Below are positions 38,648-48,171 of a stretch of DNA of 64,000 nucleotides, one piece after another. Source of the stretch: Oscillospiraceae bacterium (GTDB taxonomy: Bacteria > Bacillota > Clostridia > Oscillospirales > Oscillospiraceae); the NCBI GenBank assembly GCA_017403885.1, contig JAFRDM010000082.1, forward strand, positions 1 to 64,000. Direction: 5' to 3'. Each line of letters opens with the position of its first letter. The first letter of the stretch is position 1. The notes beneath the pieces were generated by a model. That model searched no databases. It saw only the letters and a list, made by a program, of their open reading frames with translations, and had not been told where the DNA came from. Position numbers and translations under genes: made by a program.

Positions 38648-41600
38648 TTATTCGCCGTCGTCCTCGATGATCCCCTCGTCGAGGAGGTACTGCACGAACA
38701 CTTCGGCAAACTCGCCGCGGCTGAGCGCTTCGTCCGTTGCGGAGCCGCTGCGCTGATAAGGCAAGCCGACGGCCGGGCTGAAGGAGGCGAGCGCATCCTC
38801 GGCGCCGTTGCCGCTCAGCGCGGCGTCGTTCGCGGCGTTGGAAACCATGATCCCGTATTCGCCGAGGGCGGCGCGGGCCGCGTCGACGCTCGGAGGCGCC
38901 TCGCCGAAGCCCAGCGCGTAGAGCGCATAGGCCATGTCGCCGACGAGCGCGTCGCCCTCGACGTCGAAGACCGTCTCACCGGCGGGAAGCATCAGGCCTT
39001 CCTCGAACATCAGGCGCACGGCCTCATAGTATTCGCTGTCCTCGGGCAGGTCTTCAAAGACGATCTGCGTCTTGTCCGCGGAGCCGAAGGGATTGTAGAT
39101 CACGTCGTAGAGCCCGGCGTTGGCGTTGATCGCGCCCGCTCCGCCCGCGGTAAAGCGCAGGCCGCCGGATACGAGCGCATCAAAGGCCGGCGCATAATCC
39201 TTTATCTTTTCGGGCGTGAGGGTCTTGAGATCACGCATGTACTGAAGCTTGATGTCCAGCGGCTCGCCGGTGAGCGTGGACAGCGCAGCGGAAACCGCCC
39301 CGGAGAGCTCGCCATCCGGCTTGGCATAGTAAGCGTAGGCCGAAAGGATATAGCCGTCGAGCTCCTCCTGATCCGTCTCCTCGGAGCGCAGGAAGTCGGG
39401 GAGCGCATCGAACACGTCAAAGGTCTCCGTGACGTTGGGGTCGCGATAAGACACCACGTAGTAGCCGCCGTCGGTCATGAAGCCGTTGAACACGCCGTAG
39501 GCGCCGTACTGGTCGCGCAGCTGCGGGTAGAGATAGGCGTCGCTGATCAGCGAGGCGGCGGCGTCGAACTCGCCGGAATAACCGTCGATGCCGAGCGCAT
39601 CATAGGAGGCCACAAGGCCGTTGTACTGCACCGAGCTGTCCACGATCAGGGCCTCGCTCTTCGCGACGGGCTCGAACTCGTAGGTCACGGGCTCGATCGG
39701 GGAGGCGTCCAGAGAGGCCATGAAGCTGCGTACCAGCGGGGCGTTGGCTTCGGCGCCCGCCGCGCTGCCCGCGTATACCGCCGCCGCGTTCGTGCGGTTG
39801 TGGAAATAGTCGCGGATACGCTCGAGACGCTTGACGGCGATGGCGGGATAATTCTCCATCTGCTGCTCGGTCTCCTCGAGGAAGCTGTAATACTCAAAGC
39901 CGTTGAAGTAGCTGTAATAGCGGTAGAGCGGCTTTCCCGCGCCCATCGCGCGGTAGAGCATCGTGCTGTAAGGCGCGCCGTTGATGCTGCTCTTCAGAGA
40001 GGCCTTGGCCTGGGAGATCAGACCGCTGAGCGTCTCGGTGTCGGAGAAGTCCGTATCGAAGAGGATCTCGCGCATCAGATCGTATCCTGCCTCAAGGTCC
40101 TCGTCCGCGGCGGTCCAGCCGACGCGCAGGCAGGGACGGAACTCATCCGTTCCGTAACGGTCGAGCAGGGACAGACGCGTCTCTGCGTTGTAGAGATAGC
40201 GCGTCGTCAGCATGGCCAGTTCCTCTCGTGTGTGCGCGGAGGTGTCCATCTGGCCCACGACATAGCAGTAGAGGTCGAACCAGTGGATGTCCTGCTGGGA
40301 AAGGCCGGAGCCGTCGAGGAACAGGATCGGCATACCGACGCCGTCCACATCCGCCGTCACGTTGATATAGCGCACGCCATCCTCGCCGGTCTCGTCGGAG
40401 ACCTCATAGCTTCTGATCTCCTCCGGCAGCGAGCTGACGGTAACGGCCTGGAGCGCCTTGACGTACTCGGAGGCGTCGTCCTCCTCATCCTCGGCGTTGG
40501 TCTGCTCGACGAGAGCGGCGATCTCCTCCGCGCTCATGGCAGCCTTCAGCTCCGCAAGGCGCTGGGCTTCGGCCGTGTCGAGCTTCTCGCGCAGGCCGGG
40601 CTCGGGGTAGGTGACGGAAAGCGCCGTGAGCGCGTCCGCGCCCAGGTAGCGGGTGACGGCGTCCGCATAGAGGCCCTGCTCGTTCCACTCGGCGATCTTT
40701 TCGAGCGCGTCCACATAGTCCGCATAGCCGAACTTTGCGCCGGTCGCGGCATGGTAGCCGGCAAAGCTCGAGATCAGGTCGACGCCGATCTCATCCCCCT
40801 CGGAGCTGAGCTTGGTGCTCATCGACAGCGAGGCCATCACGCTGTCCACCAGATCCGCGGGGAAGCCGTTGGCGGCGATGTCCGCGAGCGTGGAGTCGAC
40901 GATGCCGCGGAAGGTCTCCGCGTCCTCGGGATTGACGTTCGTCCCGTAGAAGACGATCATGTCCTCCGGGCCGTCGATCTCGATATAGGAGGCGAAGCTC
41001 CCGCTCGGCAGCGCGCGCTTGAGGCTCTGCATCAGGGGAGAAGCGTCCGCCACCAGCAGATCGGTGAGCGTGTTGAGGATGTTTTCCTCCTCGCGGTTTT
41101 CCTTCAGCCCGGGGCAGAGGAAGGCATAGAAGATATCGGAGCTGTTCTCCGTGCCGGAGCCGGCCTCGACCGGGAAAGCCGTCTCGACCGTCACGCTCTC
41201 GGCAAGAGGCGTGTAGTCCGGATCCTCAAAGCTGAATTCGCGCTTCTCATAAGGAGCAAAGGCCTCGTCGAGGAGCTTGAGGAAGGCGGTGTAATCCTCG
41301 AAACGGCCGTAAAGATAGGCGATGCAGTTCGAGGGATGATAGTATTTCTCGTGATAGGCGCGCAGTCCCTCCCAGGTCATGTCGGGGATGCTCTCGGGCT
41401 CGCCGCCGGAGACATTGCCGATCGTCGAGCCCGGGAAGGCGGCGCGCAGGATGTTCGTATAGGCGGAGCTGGTCAGGTCCCGGGCGCCCTTCATCTCGGA
41501 ATAGACCGTGCCCTCGATGCTCAGCTCGTCGTTCGCATCGGCAAGGCGATAGCGCCAGGCTTCCTCGCGGTAAATGCTCTCGTCGGTCAGAATCGCCGGG

Positions 41601-42082
41601 TGCAGGCAGCTGTCGGTGTAGTAGTCCGCATAGCGGAGCAGCTGCGCCTCCGAGAGGCTGCCGACCGGGTAGGTCGTGTACAGCGCGCTCGTCATGGCGT
41701 TCATGTAGGTATTGTAGGTCTGATAGCTTAGGTTGAAGAAAAGCGCCTTGGACGGGTATTTCTCCGAGCCGTCAAGCGTGGAGTGCTCGAAGACGTGCGG
41801 CAGACCCGTGTTGTCGATCGCGCGCGTGAAGAAAGTCAGATCAAACACGCGGTTGGTGTCGTTGTTGGCGATGTACATCAGCTCGGCGCCGGTGCGCTCG
41901 TGCTCGAAGAGGACGAGCTGTGCGCCGATGAGCGGGAAATCGCGCAGCTCTCTGACGACAAAGCCCTCGACCTTGTCGCCGACCTTGGGGAGCTTCGAGG
42001 GGTCCGCGCTTCCCGATGTGCCGCAGGCGGCCGCCGTGAAGAGCATGGCGAGCGTCAGCAGCAGACAAACGAATCTTTTCAT
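38648..42082 (-). CDS. Insulinase-family (M16C) metalloprotease lipoprotein with SLH-like C-terminus
   Basis: 1144 residues. Lipoprotein signal with Cys at about 20 (TAAAC). Two M16 halves: the first has the inverted zinc motif HVFEH (about 95-99) and a downstream Glu-rich helix (SIYREEAWRY, YSEMKGA); an M16C-associated linker is in the middle and an inactive second half follows, as in PreP-type proteases. The last 110 residues carry SLH-like patterns (VFDVEGDALVGDMAYALYALG and ALSRGEFAEVFVQYLL). It probably degrades peptides at the cell surface. The ATG at 42082 follows AAGGAG; the upstream in-frame codons lack a ribosome site. Confidence 0.88.
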   Translation of the reverse strand: MKRFVCLLLTLAMLFTAAACGTSGSADPSKLPKVGDKVEGFVVRELRDFPLIGAQLVLFEHERTGAELMYIANNDTNRVFDLTFFTRAIDNTGLPHVFEHSTLDGSEKYPSKALFFNLSYQTYNTYMNAMTSALYTTYPVGSLSEAQLLRYADYYTDSCLHPAILTDESIYREEAWRYRLADANDELSIEGTVYSEMKGARDLTSSAYTNILRAAFPGSTIGNVSGGEPESIPDMTWEGLRAYHEKYYHPSNCIAYLYGRFEDYTAFLKLLDEAFAPYEKREFSFEDPDYTPLAESVTVETAFPVEAGSGTENSSDIFYAFLCPGLKENREEENILNTLTDLLVADASPLMQSLKRALPSGSFASYIEIDGPEDMIVFYGTNVNPEDAETFRGIVDSTLADIAANGFPADLVDSVMASLSMSTKLSSEGDEIGVDLISSFAGYHAATGAKFGYADYVDALEKIAEWNEQGLYADAVTRYLGADALTALSVTYPEPGLREKLDTAEAQRLAELKAAMSAEEIAALVEQTNAEDEEDDASEYVKALQAVTVSSLPEEIRSYEVSDETGEDGVRYINVTADVDGVGMPILFLDGSGLSQQDIHWFDLYCYVVGQMDTSAHTREELAMLTTRYLYNAETRLSLLDRYGTDEFRPCLRVGWTAADEDLEAGYDLMREILFDTDFSDTETLSGLISQAKASLKSSINGAPYSTMLYRAMGAGKPLYRYYSYFNGFEYYSFLEETEQQMENYPAIAVKRLERIRDYFHNRTNAAAVYAGSAAGAEANAPLVRSFMASLDASPIEPVTYEFEPVAKSEALIVDSSVQYNGLVASYDALGIDGYSGEFDAAASLISDAYLYPQLRDQYGAYGVFNGFMTDGGYYVVSYRDPNVTETFDVFDALPDFLRSEETDQEELDGYILSAYAYYAKPDGELSGAVSAALSTLTGEPLDIKLQYMRDLKTLTPEKIKDYAPAFDALVSGGLRFTAGGAGAINANAGLYDVIYNPFGSADKTQIVFEDLPEDSEYYEAVRLMFEEGLMLPAGETVFDVEGDALVGDMAYALYALGFGEAPPSVDAARAALGEYGIMVSNAANDAALSGNGAEDALASFSPAVGLPYQRSGSATDEALSRGEFAEVFVQYLLDEGIIEDDGE

Positions 42083-42137
42083 ATTACTCCTGTCTCCTTT
42101 CTGCGATCCGCCGCCGCGGCGGCGCATATATGAGTGG

Positions 42138-42166
42138 ATTATAGACCTTTTTCTCCCAATATTCAA
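42138..42166 (-). promoter_or_regulatory. SigA promoter of the M16 protease gene
   Basis: Minus strand: TTGAAT (42161-42166), 17-base spacer, TATAAT (42138-42143). Confidence 0.78.
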
Positions 42167-42181
42167 GCACGGGCCTCACAC

Positions 42182-42221
42182 AAAAAGCAGCAAAGCTCTT
42201 TCCGGGGAGGGAAAGAGCTTT
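42182..42221 (-). terminator. Terminator of the ABC exporter operon
   Basis: A 12-bp AAAGCTCTTTCC stem (42192-42203 with its complement ending at 42221), followed on the minus strand by GCTGCTTTTT. Confidence 0.8.
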
Positions 42222-42231
42222 CTGCGGGAAT

Positions 42232-44127
42232 TTACTCCAGCTCGAAGGCGCCGGTGTAGAGACGATAATAAGTCCCCTTCTCGGCGATCAGTTTGTCGTG
42301 GCTGCCGCGCTCGATGATGCGTCCGTGGTCGAGCACCATGATGACGTCGGCGTTCATGACCGTGGAAAGGCGGTGGGCGATAACAAAGACCGTACGGCCC
42401 TCCATCAGCTTGTCCATACCCTTCTGCACGATGGCCTCGGTGCGCGTGTCGATCGAGGAGGTCGCCTCGTCGAGGATCATGACCGGCGGATCCGCCACCG
42501 CGGCGCGCGCGATGGAGATCAGCTGCCGCTGGCCCTGCGAGAGGTTGGCGCCGTTGTTCTCCAGCACCGTATCATAGCCCTGCGGGAGACGGGAGATGAA
42601 ATCGTCCGCGCCGGAGAGGCGCGCCGCCTCGCGGCATTGCTCGTCCGTGGCCTCGAGATTGCCGTAGCGGATGTTGTCGAGCACCGTGCCGGTGAAAAGA
42701 TTGACGTCCTGCAGCACAAGCCCGAGCGAGCGGCGCAGATCGCCCTTGCGGATCTTGTTGACGTTGATGCCGTCGTAGCGGATCTTGCCGTCGTCGATAT
42801 CGTAGAAGCGGTTGATCAGGTTCGTGATCGTGGTCTTGCCCGCGCCTGTCGCGCCGACGAAGGCCACCTTCTGGCCCGGCTCGGCGTAGACCGAGACGTC
42901 GTAGAGGACCTGCTTGCCCTCCTCGTAGGCAAAGTCGACGTCTACCATGCGCACGTCGCCGCGCAGCTCGGTATAGGTCAGCGTGCCGTCGCCGTGGGGA
43001 TGACGCCAGGCCCAGCGGCCGGTGTGCTCGTCGGTCTCGGTGATCGTGCCGTCGGGCGCGATGCGGCAATTGACCAACGTGACATAGCCGTCGTCCGTCT
43101 CGGGCTTCTCGTCCATCAGCGCGAAGACGCGCTTGGCGCCCGCGGCAGCCATGACGATGGAGTTGATCTGCTGCGAGAGCGTGTTGACGTTTCCGGTGAA
43201 CTGCTTGGTCATGTTTAAAAACGGGATGAGGATGCTGATCGAAAACGCCTTGCCGGAGAGCGAGACGTTCGGCACGCCGGAAAGCAGGAACACGCCGCCG
43301 ATGAGCGCGAGCGTGACATACATCACGTTGCCGATGTTGGCAATGATCGGCCCGAGCGTACTGGCCAGCGCATGGGCGCGGAAGCTGTGGCGGAAGAGCC
43401 GGTCGTTGATCTCGTCGAAATCCCGGATGCCCTGCTCCTCATGGCAGAAGACCTTGATGACCTTCTGCCCCGCCATGGACTCCTGGATATAGCCCTCGTT
43501 CTCCGCGACGGTCTTCTGCATCTCCACGAAGGACTTCGCCGAGCCGCCGCCGATCTTCTTGGCCACGACGATCATCGCGGCGACTCCGAAGAGCAGCACC
43601 AGCGTCATCCACACCGAGAAATACAGCATGATGCCCAGCACCACCAGCACGATCGCGCCGGATTGGATAAAGGAGGGCAGCGTCTGAGAAACGAGCTGAC
43701 GCAGCGTGTCCACGTCGTTGGTATAGTGGCTCATGATATCGCCGAACTTATGGGTGTCGAAGTAGCGGATCGGCAGATTCTGCATGCCGTCGAAAAGATC
43801 TCTTCTGAGCTTGTCGAGGAAGCCCTGCGTCATGATGGCCATGAGCTGGGTCTGCACGGTCATCGCGGTGATCGACAGCAGATACAGCCCGCCGAGCAGC
43901 AGCAGATAGGGCGTGAGCTCCGCCTTCGCGGAGGACCAGTCGCCGCTTTCGACCCATACCTGGATCAGCGCGATCACCTTCTGGATGAAGAGCGAGGGGA
44001 TCGAGGAGACGACCGCGGCGAAGAGGATACAGAAAACGACGATCGGCGCCAGGACGGGATAATAGCGGAAGAACATGCGGATCACGCGCAGAAGGGAGCC
44101 GTCCGGTTTGCCCTGGGGCTTATTCAT
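42232..44127 (-). CDS. ABC exporter half-transporter (permease-ATPase), second subunit
   Basis: 631 residues. Six-helix membrane domain (about 25-330) and an ATPase domain with Walker A VGATGAGKTT, signature LSQGQRQL, Walker B VMILDEATSS and the H-loop His (VIAHRLST). An insert of about 35 residues between the domains (around 350-390, VTLVNCRIAPDGTITE) is typical of the larger half of LmrCD/YheIH-type heterodimers. The ATG at 44127 follows GGAGGTG and overlaps the end of the partner gene by 8 bases. Probably a multidrug exporter. Confidence 0.93.
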   Translation of the reverse strand: MNKPQGKPDGSLLRVIRMFFRYYPVLAPIVVFCILFAAVVSSIPSLFIQKVIALIQVWVESGDWSSAKAELTPYLLLLGGLYLLSITAMTVQTQLMAIMTQGFLDKLRRDLFDGMQNLPIRYFDTHKFGDIMSHYTNDVDTLRQLVSQTLPSFIQSGAIVLVVLGIMLYFSVWMTLVLLFGVAAMIVVAKKIGGGSAKSFVEMQKTVAENEGYIQESMAGQKVIKVFCHEEQGIRDFDEINDRLFRHSFRAHALASTLGPIIANIGNVMYVTLALIGGVFLLSGVPNVSLSGKAFSISILIPFLNMTKQFTGNVNTLSQQINSIVMAAAGAKRVFALMDEKPETDDGYVTLVNCRIAPDGTITETDEHTGRWAWRHPHGDGTLTYTELRGDVRMVDVDFAYEEGKQVLYDVSVYAEPGQKVAFVGATGAGKTTITNLINRFYDIDDGKIRYDGINVNKIRKGDLRRSLGLVLQDVNLFTGTVLDNIRYGNLEATDEQCREAARLSGADDFISRLPQGYDTVLENNGANLSQGQRQLISIARAAVADPPVMILDEATSSIDTRTEAIVQKGMDKLMEGRTVFVIAHRLSTVMNADVIMVLDHGRIIERGSHDKLIAEKGTYYRLYTGAFELE

Positions 44128-45871
44128 CGCGCTCACCTCCCTTGTTCTGCTGCAGATAGGTCTCGCGGTAGATCGCGCTCTTTTCCATCAGCTCGTCGTG
44201 CGTGCCGCTCGAAACGATGCGGCCGTTGTCCATAACGAGGATCATGTCGGCATCCATGACGGAGGCCACACGCTGGGCGATGATGATCTTGGTCGTCTCG
44301 GGGATATAAGAGCGGAAGCCCGCGCGGATCAGCGCGTCGGTATGCGTGTCGACGGCGCTGGTGGAGTCGTCGAGGATCAGGATCTTCGGCTTTTTCAGCA
44401 GGGCGCGCGCGATGCACAATCTCTGCTTCTGGCCGCCGGAGACGTTCGAGCCGCCCTGCTCGATCTTCGTGTCATAGCCGTCGGGGAAGGAGCGGATGAA
44501 CTCGTCCGCCTGCGCCAGGCGGCAGGCCGCCTCCATCTCCTCGTCCGTGGCCTCGGGATCGCCCCAGCGCAGATTATCGCGGATCGTGCCGGAGAAAAGC
44601 AGGTTTTTCTGCAGCACGACGGCGACGTTGTTGCGCAGCGTATCGAGATCGTACTCGCGCACATCGCGCCCGCCGACCTTCACGCGGCCTTCGCTGACGT
44701 CGTAGAGCCGGGGGATGAGCTGTACGAGCGTGGATTTGCTCGAGCCCGTGCCGCCGAGGATGCCGACCGTGCAGCCCGAGGGGATGTGCAGATCCACGTC
44801 CGAGAGCGCGTAGTTCTGCGCGTCCGCGGAATACTTGAAGGAGACGTCCTCGAAATCGATCGATCCGTCCCGCACCTCGAAGACCGGCTCCGCCGGACTC
44901 GTGAGCGTGGGCTCCTCGCTCATGACCTCGCCGAGACGCTTGATCGACTCGGCCGAGATCGTGAACATGACGTAGATCATCGAGATGATCATCAGACTCA
45001 TCAGGATCTGGAACCCATAGGTCAGCATCGCGGAGAGCTGGCCGACGTCGATCGTCGCGCCGCGGTTGGAAATGATCAGCTTCGAGCCGATGAAGAGCAC
45101 GAAGAGCATGTTCATATACAGACACAGCTGCATCAGCGGGCTGTTGAGCGCGACGATGCGTTCGGCATAGGTGAAGTCCTTGCAGATATTGCGCGAGGCC
45201 GTGCCGAATTTCTGCTTTTCGTAATCCTCGCGCGCGAAGCCCTTGACGACGCGCATCGCGCGGACGTTCTCCTCGATCGACTCGTTGAGCTTGTCGTACT
45301 TGCGGAAGACCGCGCGGAAGGCCGGCATGGCCCGGCGCGTGATGGCGATCAGACCGACGACGAGCACCGGGACGAGCACCACGAAGGTCGTGGCGAGGGC
45401 GCCGCCCATGAAATAGGCCATGACGATAGCGAAGACGAACATCAGCGGCGCGCGGATCGCGATGCGGATGATCATCATGAAGGCCATCTGCACATTGCCG
45501 ATATCCGTGGTCATGCGCGTGACCAGCGAGGCCGTGGAGAAGCGGTCGATGTTCTCGAAGGAAAAGTCCTGTACGCGGCAGTAAACGTCATGGCGCAGAT
45601 TGCGCGCGAAACCCGCGGAAGCCTTCGATCCGGTATAGCCCGCCGAAGCGCCGCAGCTGAGCGAGAGGACGGCGAGAAACACCAGAAACAGCCCCGTCTT
45701 CACCACGCCGGAGAGCGGCGCCCCGTCCTTGATGGCGTTGACCATGTCCGCCGTGAGAAAGGGGATGATGACCTCGATGAAGACCTCGAGCACGATAAAG
45801 ATGATCGTCAAGACCGCCGGACGCTTGAATTCACGCACGCTCGGCAGCAGCTTTTTGAAATCCCTGATCAT
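44120..45871 (-). CDS. ABC exporter half-transporter (permease-ATPase), first subunit
   Basis: 583 residues. Membrane domain (about 15-310), Walker A LGGTGSSKST (Gly-Lys preceded by Ser), signature NVSGGQKQRL, Walker B ILILDDSTSAVD. The residue after Walker B is Asp (LDDSTS) where the catalytic Glu is usual, so this subunit carries the degenerate ATP site of the heterodimer. The start overlaps the marR stop as ATGA. Both halves are transcribed from the marR promoter. Confidence 0.93.
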   Translation of the reverse strand: MIRDFKKLLPSVREFKRPAVLTIIFIVLEVFIEVIIPFLTADMVNAIKDGAPLSGVVKTGLFLVFLAVLSLSCGASAGYTGSKASAGFARNLRHDVYCRVQDFSFENIDRFSTASLVTRMTTDIGNVQMAFMMIIRIAIRAPLMFVFAIVMAYFMGGALATTFVVLVPVLVVGLIAITRRAMPAFRAVFRKYDKLNESIEENVRAMRVVKGFAREDYEKQKFGTASRNICKDFTYAERIVALNSPLMQLCLYMNMLFVLFIGSKLIISNRGATIDVGQLSAMLTYGFQILMSLMIISMIYVMFTISAESIKRLGEVMSEEPTLTSPAEPVFEVRDGSIDFEDVSFKYSADAQNYALSDVDLHIPSGCTVGILGGTGSSKSTLVQLIPRLYDVSEGRVKVGGRDVREYDLDTLRNNVAVVLQKNLLFSGTIRDNLRWGDPEATDEEMEAACRLAQADEFIRSFPDGYDTKIEQGGSNVSGGQKQRLCIARALLKKPKILILDDSTSAVDTHTDALIRAGFRSYIPETTKIIIAQRVASVMDADMILVMDNGRIVSSGTHDELMEKSAIYRETYLQQNKGGERDE

Positions 45872-46329
45872 ACTCTTCTCTCCTCTCCCCCGCCGCAGAT
45901 ATTGGCAATCAGCAGATCCAGCATGCTCTCAAGCGATGCTCTCTGCGCCGCGTCGAGCCCGGCGGCAAATTTTTCATAGGTCTGCTCGTCGGCGCGGAAG
46001 GCCGCGCGGTCGAGCTCGCGCGCTTTGTCCGTTCTGCGGATCAGCTTGCGGCGGCGGTCCGTTTCGCTGGGGCGAGCCTCGATGAAGCCCTTTTTTTCCA
46101 GTTTTTTCAGGATCTCCGTCATCGTCGGGTGCGCGCTGCGGCACAGCTCCTCGACATCACGCTGGCTGATCTCGCCGCCGCGCTCCCGCTCGAGACGGTC
46201 GAGCGCGCGCAGCGCGCCGAACTGCGCGCCGGTCAGCTCCTTTTCACGCAGCGAGGCGTCCAGCTCGCGGCGGAAGGCGCGGTGGATCACCGCGAATTTG
46301 GCCCCGATGGGCATGTCCGTCTGATCCAT
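45868..46329 (-). CDS. MarR family transcriptional regulator
   Basis: 153 residues. Winged helix in the middle (GGEISQRDVEELCRSAHPTMTEILKKLEKKGFI split over helices, then SETDRRRKLIRRT as the wing). The ATG at 46329 has GGAGTGAT upstream; an in-frame ATG further upstream lies inside the operator palindrome and lacks a ribosome site. First gene of a coupled three-gene operon with the ABC exporter; it most likely represses the operon through the 24-bp palindrome, with release by an exporter substrate. Confidence 0.92.
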   Translation of the reverse strand: MDQTDMPIGAKFAVIHRAFRRELDASLREKELTGAQFGALRALDRLERERGGEISQRDVEELCRSAHPTMTEILKKLEKKGFIEARPSETDRRRKLIRRTDKARELDRAAFRADEQTYEKFAAGLDAAQRASLESMLDLLIANICGGGEERRV

Positions 46330-46348
46330 AGACATCACTCCGATCCGT

Positions 46349-46372
46349 AAATATGTCGCATGCGACATATTT
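46349..46372. promoter_or_regulatory. 24-bp perfect palindrome, MarR operator
   Basis: Bases 46349-46360 are exactly complementary to 46361-46372 (half-site AAATATGTCGCA). It overlaps the -10 box of the marR promoter, so bound repressor would block polymerase. It is the only such sequence I noticed in the window. Confidence 0.85.
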
Positions 46373-46396
46373 TACTCTGCTTTTATAAAAAGTCAA
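46369..46396 (-). promoter_or_regulatory. SigA promoter of marR-ABC operon
   Basis: Minus strand: TTGACT (46391-46396), 16-base spacer, TAAAAT (46369-46374), overlapping the palindrome by four bases. Confidence 0.8.
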
Positions 46397-46410
46397 GGGA
46401 TTTCTGAGCA

Positions 46411-46438
46411 AAAAAACGCCTCTCCGATCGGAGAGGCG
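46411..46438 (-). terminator. Terminator of putP
   Basis: GCGCCTCTCC and its complement meet at a central GATC; a seven-T run follows on the minus strand. Confidence 0.88.
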
Positions 46439-46463
46439 CTTGGCTTGTTTTCTTCCTGTTTTC

Positions 46464-47987
46464 TTATCCCCTGACCGCGTCGAACTCGGCGCAGATCTCT
46501 TCATCGGGCTTTGCCGTACAGAGGCTGACAATGACGATGACGATCATCGAGATCACGAAGGCCGGCAGCAGTTCGTAGATCGCGAACACGCCTCCGAGAG
46601 GAGCGACGAGATACTTCCATACGAAGATCATGATCGCGCCGACGATCATGCCCGCGATGGCGCCCTGGCGGTTGGCTCGCTTCCAGAACAGACCCAAAAG
46701 CATCACGGGCCCGAAGGTGGCGCCGAAGCCCGCCCAGGCGAAGGACACCACCCGGAAGATCGAGCTGTTCGGGTCGCTGGCGAAGATCGCGCCGAGGACA
46801 GCCACGCCGACGACCGTGAGACGCGCGGTGAGCATGTTCTTTTTCTCCGAGAGCTTCACGCCGAAAACGTCGCGCAGCAGGTTCTGCGTCACGCCGGAGG
46901 CGGCGGCGAGAAGCTGCGCGTCGGCGGTGGACATCGTGGCGGCGAGGATTCCCGCGAGGATCAGCCCGCCGACAATGGCGGGAAGCACGCCGTTGGAGGC
47001 GATCAGCGCCGCGGTCTTGACGATGAGGTTTTCCGCCTCGGGCTCGCTGCCGGGCATCGCGATCACGCCGCGGCCGGTCATGCCGAAGCCGACGATGCCG
47101 ATCACGACGGCCACGCCGAGAGAGATCACGCACCAGATCGAGCCGACGCGGCGGGAGATCTTCAGCTCGTTTTCATCCCGCACGGCCATGAAGTGCAGCA
47201 GGATATGCGGCATGCCGAAGTATCCGAGGCCCCAGGCCAGCGTCGAGACCACCATGATCGGCGTATAGGCGCCGGCGGACCTTGAGATGATATCCGTCGA
47301 GGCCGCAAAGCTGAGATAGCCGGGTACAGCGCGCGCGTTCTCCGCCACGGCGCTCCAGCCGCCGGCCGCATTGACGCCGAAGAAGAGCACGATGATGAGA
47401 GCCAGCGTCATGACGATCGACTGGATCAGGCTCGTGACAGACGCCGCCATGAAGCCGCCGAGCGCGCAGTAGGCCACGATGACCGCGGCGGAGACGAGCA
47501 TCGCCTTCATGTAATCAAATCCGAAGAGACTGTTGAAGAGCTTTCCGCAGGCCGCGAAGCCGGAGGCCGTATAGGGCACGAAGAAGATGATGATCACCAG
47601 CGCGCCGACCGTCTCGATGATCCGGCTGCCGTCGCGGAAGCGCCGCGCGAGAAAGTCCGGCACCGTGATGGCGCCGGTCGCCTCGGAATAGCGGCGGAGG
47701 CGCCTGGCCACGAGCAGCCAGTTCAGATACGTGCCGGCCGCGAGACCGATCGCCGTCCAGCCGGCCTCGGCCACGCCGCAGAACATCGCAAGGCCCGGCA
47801 CGCCCATGAGGAGATAGGCGCTCATGTCCGAGGCCTCGGTGCTCATGGCCGTGACCACGGGGCCGAGCTTGCGGCCGCCGAGGTAAAAGTCCTCGGAGTT
47901 TCTGTTTTTCGAATAGGCGACGCCGATGCCGAGCATGCCGACAAGGTATACCGCGATCGCGCCGAGCACATAGCCGATCCCACTCAT
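46464..47987 (-). CDS. putP: Sodium/proline symporter (SSS family)
   Basis: 507 residues, normal PutP length, about 13 membrane segments. The family pattern near the N-terminus is SEDFYLGGRKLGPVVTAMS and SDMSAYLLMGVPG (Na+ and proline site region); the WGLGYFGMPHILLHFMA stretch is also typical. Imports proline with sodium, as nutrient or osmolyte. Divergent from a LysR regulator, with the two SigA promoters 22 bp apart, which suggests that LysR protein controls it. Confidence 0.93.
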   Translation of the reverse strand: MSGIGYVLGAIAVYLVGMLGIGVAYSKNRNSEDFYLGGRKLGPVVTAMSTEASDMSAYLLMGVPGLAMFCGVAEAGWTAIGLAAGTYLNWLLVARRLRRYSEATGAITVPDFLARRFRDGSRIIETVGALVIIIFFVPYTASGFAACGKLFNSLFGFDYMKAMLVSAAVIVAYCALGGFMAASVTSLIQSIVMTLALIIVLFFGVNAAGGWSAVAENARAVPGYLSFAASTDIISRSAGAYTPIMVVSTLAWGLGYFGMPHILLHFMAVRDENELKISRRVGSIWCVISLGVAVVIGIVGFGMTGRGVIAMPGSEPEAENLIVKTAALIASNGVLPAIVGGLILAGILAATMSTADAQLLAAASGVTQNLLRDVFGVKLSEKKNMLTARLTVVGVAVLGAIFASDPNSSIFRVVSFAWAGFGATFGPVMLLGLFWKRANRQGAIAGMIVGAIMIFVWKYLVAPLGGVFAIYELLPAFVISMIVIVIVSLCTAKPDEEICAEFDAVRG

Positions 47988-48022
47988 GGTTTTTTCCCTC
48001 TCTTTTCCCTTGGATGGTGGTC

Positions 48023-48050
48023 ATTATAGCGCGTTTTCCCGCGCGTTCAA
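48023..48050 (-). promoter_or_regulatory. SigA promoter of putP
   Basis: Minus strand: TTGAAC (48045-48050), 16-base spacer, TATAAT (48023-48028). The spacer contains a GCGCGGGAAAACGCGC inverted repeat, a possible regulator site. Confidence 0.8.
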
Positions 48051-48072
48051 GACGCTTGGGAAGGGAAAAACC

Positions 48073-48100
48073 TTGATTTATCCCGAAAAGCGGGTATAAT
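48073..48100 (+). promoter_or_regulatory. SigA promoter of the LysR gene
   Basis: TTGATT (48073-48078), 16-base spacer, TATAAT (48095-48100). The spacer contains TCCCGAAAAGCGGG, an imperfect inverted repeat. Confidence 0.78.
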
Positions 48101-48171
48101 GGGAATATCTTTAATTCTTTTCATGTTTACATGAAATTTCCTCATCATTTCGATCAAGGAGGGCTTTCTGT

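Noticed and set aside
38636..41731. A 1031-codon plus-strand frame opposite the M16 protease gene
   Set aside because: Antisense shadow of a gene with signal peptide, zinc motif, promoter and ribosome site.
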